Notes under the pieces: generated by a model
Database searches by the model: none
What the model was told of the DNA's origin: nothing
What the model saw: only the letters and a program-made list of their open reading frames with translations
Translations under genes and position numbers: made by a program
Part shown: positions 5,608 through 6,295 of the stretch, piece after piece
Layout: the number at the start of each line of letters is the position of its first letter
Position numbering within the stretch: position 1 is the stretch's first letter
Assembly (NCBI GenBank): GCA_013331375.1
Contig: DUGO01000066.1
Location: 539-6,833 of the forward strand
Direction: 5' to 3'
DNA: 6,295 nt
Source of the DNA: Candidatus Methanoperedentaceae archaeon
Lineage (GTDB): Archaea > Halobacteriota > Methanosarcinia > Methanosarcinales > Methanoperedenaceae

Positions 5608-5676
5608 TAGCTTCTGCATAAGAAGTTACCAACGCTTTTGGGCAGACATTGGTAACTGCCTACTCGGAAGCAGGCA
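5608..5676. repeat. Cluster of three inverted repeats, two mutually exclusive
   Basis: Stem 1 pairs 5608-5615 with 5621-5628 (8 bp, one G-U, 5-base loop). Stem 2 pairs AGTTACCAA at 5624-5632 with TTGGTAACT at 5649-5657 (9 bp, perfect). Stem 3 pairs TGCCTaCT at 5657-5664 with 5669-5676 around a CGGA loop with one mismatch. Stems 1 and 2 share bases 5624-5628 and cannot form together. The cluster ends four bases before the TATA box at 5681. It may be RNA structure or paired operator half-sites. Confidence 0.5.
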
Positions 5677-5680
5677 AAAG

Positions 5681-5688
5681 TATAAATA
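5681..5688 (+). promoter_or_regulatory. TATA box upstream of the DEAD-box helicase gene
   Basis: TATAAATA preceded by CAAAAG, a good BRE/TATA pair, predicts a start near 5711 and hence a helicase mRNA leader of about 117 bases. A weaker GGTATATGAAA near 5791-5801 would give a leader of only about 8 bases. Helicase genes of this kind are often cold-regulated through long leaders in other organisms; nothing here proves it. Confidence 0.55.
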
Positions 5689-5827
5689 GGCATCCGGCAT
5701 TATCGGGTGATAGATAACTTTTAAGTGTTGAATTAATCTAGACTTCGTAAAGTTGGGGTTAAAGCTCTTAATTGTTTTAAAAACTAAAGAGGTATATGAA
5801 ATAGCGTTACGCTTTTTCAGGAAAATC

Positions 5828-6295
5828 ATGGAAAGCTTCAGAAATCTGGGCATCAGTGCCCAGTTATTAGCATCAATAAAAGATGCAAAGTTCGAAAAAC
5901 CAAGCGAAATACAGGAGAAATCCATCCCCCCGATACTTGCGGGAAACGATGTCATAGCCGGATCCGCAACCGGTTCCGGAAAGACGCTCGCATTCGGCGC
6001 CGGAATATTGCAGCGCTGCGAGAGGGGACGGGGTATCCAGGCACTGGTGCTTACTCCCACAAGGGAACTCGCGGAACAGGTCGCAAAGGCACTTACGAGA
6101 TTTTCAAAGTACAAGCCGCTTGGCATCATTGCGGTTTACGGTGGCGTCGGCATCACCCCGCAGATTAGCGGATTGCGGACTGCGGATGTCGTAGTAGGAA
6201 CGCCTGGCAGGATACTTGACCATATCTGCAGGAATACCATCAGGCTGGGCGGTGTTAAAACGCTCGTACTCGACGAGGCAGACCGGATGTTTGAT
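5828..6295 (+). CDS. DEAD-box RNA helicase, N-terminal 156 residues (runs off right edge)
   Basis: ATP-dependent RNA helicase of superfamily 2, acting on structured RNA in translation, ribosome assembly or RNA decay. Motifs in order: Q motif with upstream F4 and FEKPSEIQ (22-29), motif I ATGSGKT (47-53), motif Ia PTREL (77-81), GG motif (105-106), motif Ib TPGR (125-128) and motif II DEAD (149-152). Motif III (SAT), the second RecA domain and any C-terminal extension lie beyond the window. The frame is open for exactly 156 codons. The ATG at 5828 gives the usual MESFRNLGIS opening and is preceded by a weak CAGGA. The gene is divergent from the arv operon across a 600-bp intergenic region. Confidence 0.96.
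   Translation, partial: MESFRNLGISAQLLASIKDAKFEKPSEIQEKSIPPILAGNDVIAGSATGSGKTLAFGAGILQRCERGRGIQALVLTPTRELAEQVAKALTRFSKYKPLGIIAVYGGVGITPQISGLRTADVVVGTPGRILDHICRNTIRLGGVKTLVLDEADRMFD

Larger units (their letters stand above)
5214..5827. other. AT-rich intergenic region without a convincing protein gene
   Basis: About 610 bp between the arv operon and the helicase gene. It is visibly AT-richer than the flanking genes. It holds tandem minus-strand TATA boxes, a plus-strand TATA box at 5261-5268, a T6 run at 5371-5376, an imperfect palindrome at 5442-5509, a palindromic TTTATAAA at 5512-5519, a group of hairpins at 5608-5676 and a plus-strand TATA box at 5681-5688. The octamer GTTACCAA occurs at 5333-5340 and 5625-5632 and inverted at 5649-5656. 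An open frame over 5071-5445 has no coding character in its second half and overlaps arvA. No tRNA, rRNA, SRP or RNase P RNA signature was found by eye. Confidence 0.6.

Noticed and set aside
5560..5610. A possible C/D box guide RNA (GCGATGTG and CTGA)
   Set aside because: The C box does not match RUGAUGA and no C'/D' pair is visible. An ACGATGA near 5318-5324 likewise lacks a following CUGA.
5626..6129. A 167-codon minus-strand ORF over the helicase start
   Set aside because: It is antisense to the helicase motifs on the plus strand and runs into AT-rich intergenic DNA; composition is serine/phenylalanine-rich as expected from a shadow frame.

Overview
The window is archaeal and most likely euryarchaeal. 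It carries a Cdc48/VAT-type AAA ATPase with its own N-domain, a deoxyhypusine synthase (hypusine synthesis is absent from bacteria), the euryarchaeal GTPase/DUF2073/zinc-ribbon trio now called ArvA-ArvB-ArvC (also OapA-B-C), and TATA boxes about 27-31 bases before several first start codons. Genes look moderately GC-rich, while the large intergenic region on the right is AT-rich. I would guess a Methanosarcinales/ANME-like euryarchaeon, but a lineage cannot be fixed from this window.

Left part (1-2350), minus strand: deoxyhypusine synthase followed 47 bp later by the N-terminal 344 residues of the Cdc48 ATPase, which runs off the left edge. Behind the synthase is the 3' end of a decayed gene that looks like the C-terminus of an FAD-dependent oxidoreductase. 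Middle (2340-3610), plus strand: a TfoX N-terminal-domain protein from a consensus TATA promoter, then a full-length pirin 27 bp downstream, probably co-transcribed. Pirin converges on the next operon with only 10 bp between stop codons.

Right-middle (3621-5245), minus strand: arvA (Era/Ras-like GTPase), arvB (DUF2073) and arvC (DUF2072 zinc ribbon), separated by 3-4 bp. An unannotated 39-codon ORF precedes arvA. It starts at a leaderless distance from a TATA box and ends in a TGATG overlap within the arvA start region, so the operon may have four genes. In Haloferax this GTPase module has been linked to extracellular vesicle formation.

Right part (5214-6295): about 610 bp without a convincing gene, holding several TATA boxes, a 68-bp imperfect palindrome built from ACAGGAT units, and a set of overlapping hairpins. 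It ends in the first 156 codons of a DEAD-box RNA helicase (Q motif through DEAD) that leaves the window at the right edge.

Initiation looks split in two. Apparent first genes (cdc48, dys, tfoX-like, the 39-codon ORF) have a TATA box about 27-31 bases before the start codon and no Shine-Dalgarno sequence, which suggests leaderless mRNAs. Internal genes (pirin, arvA, arvB, arvC) have recognisable GGAGGTGAT-like sites.
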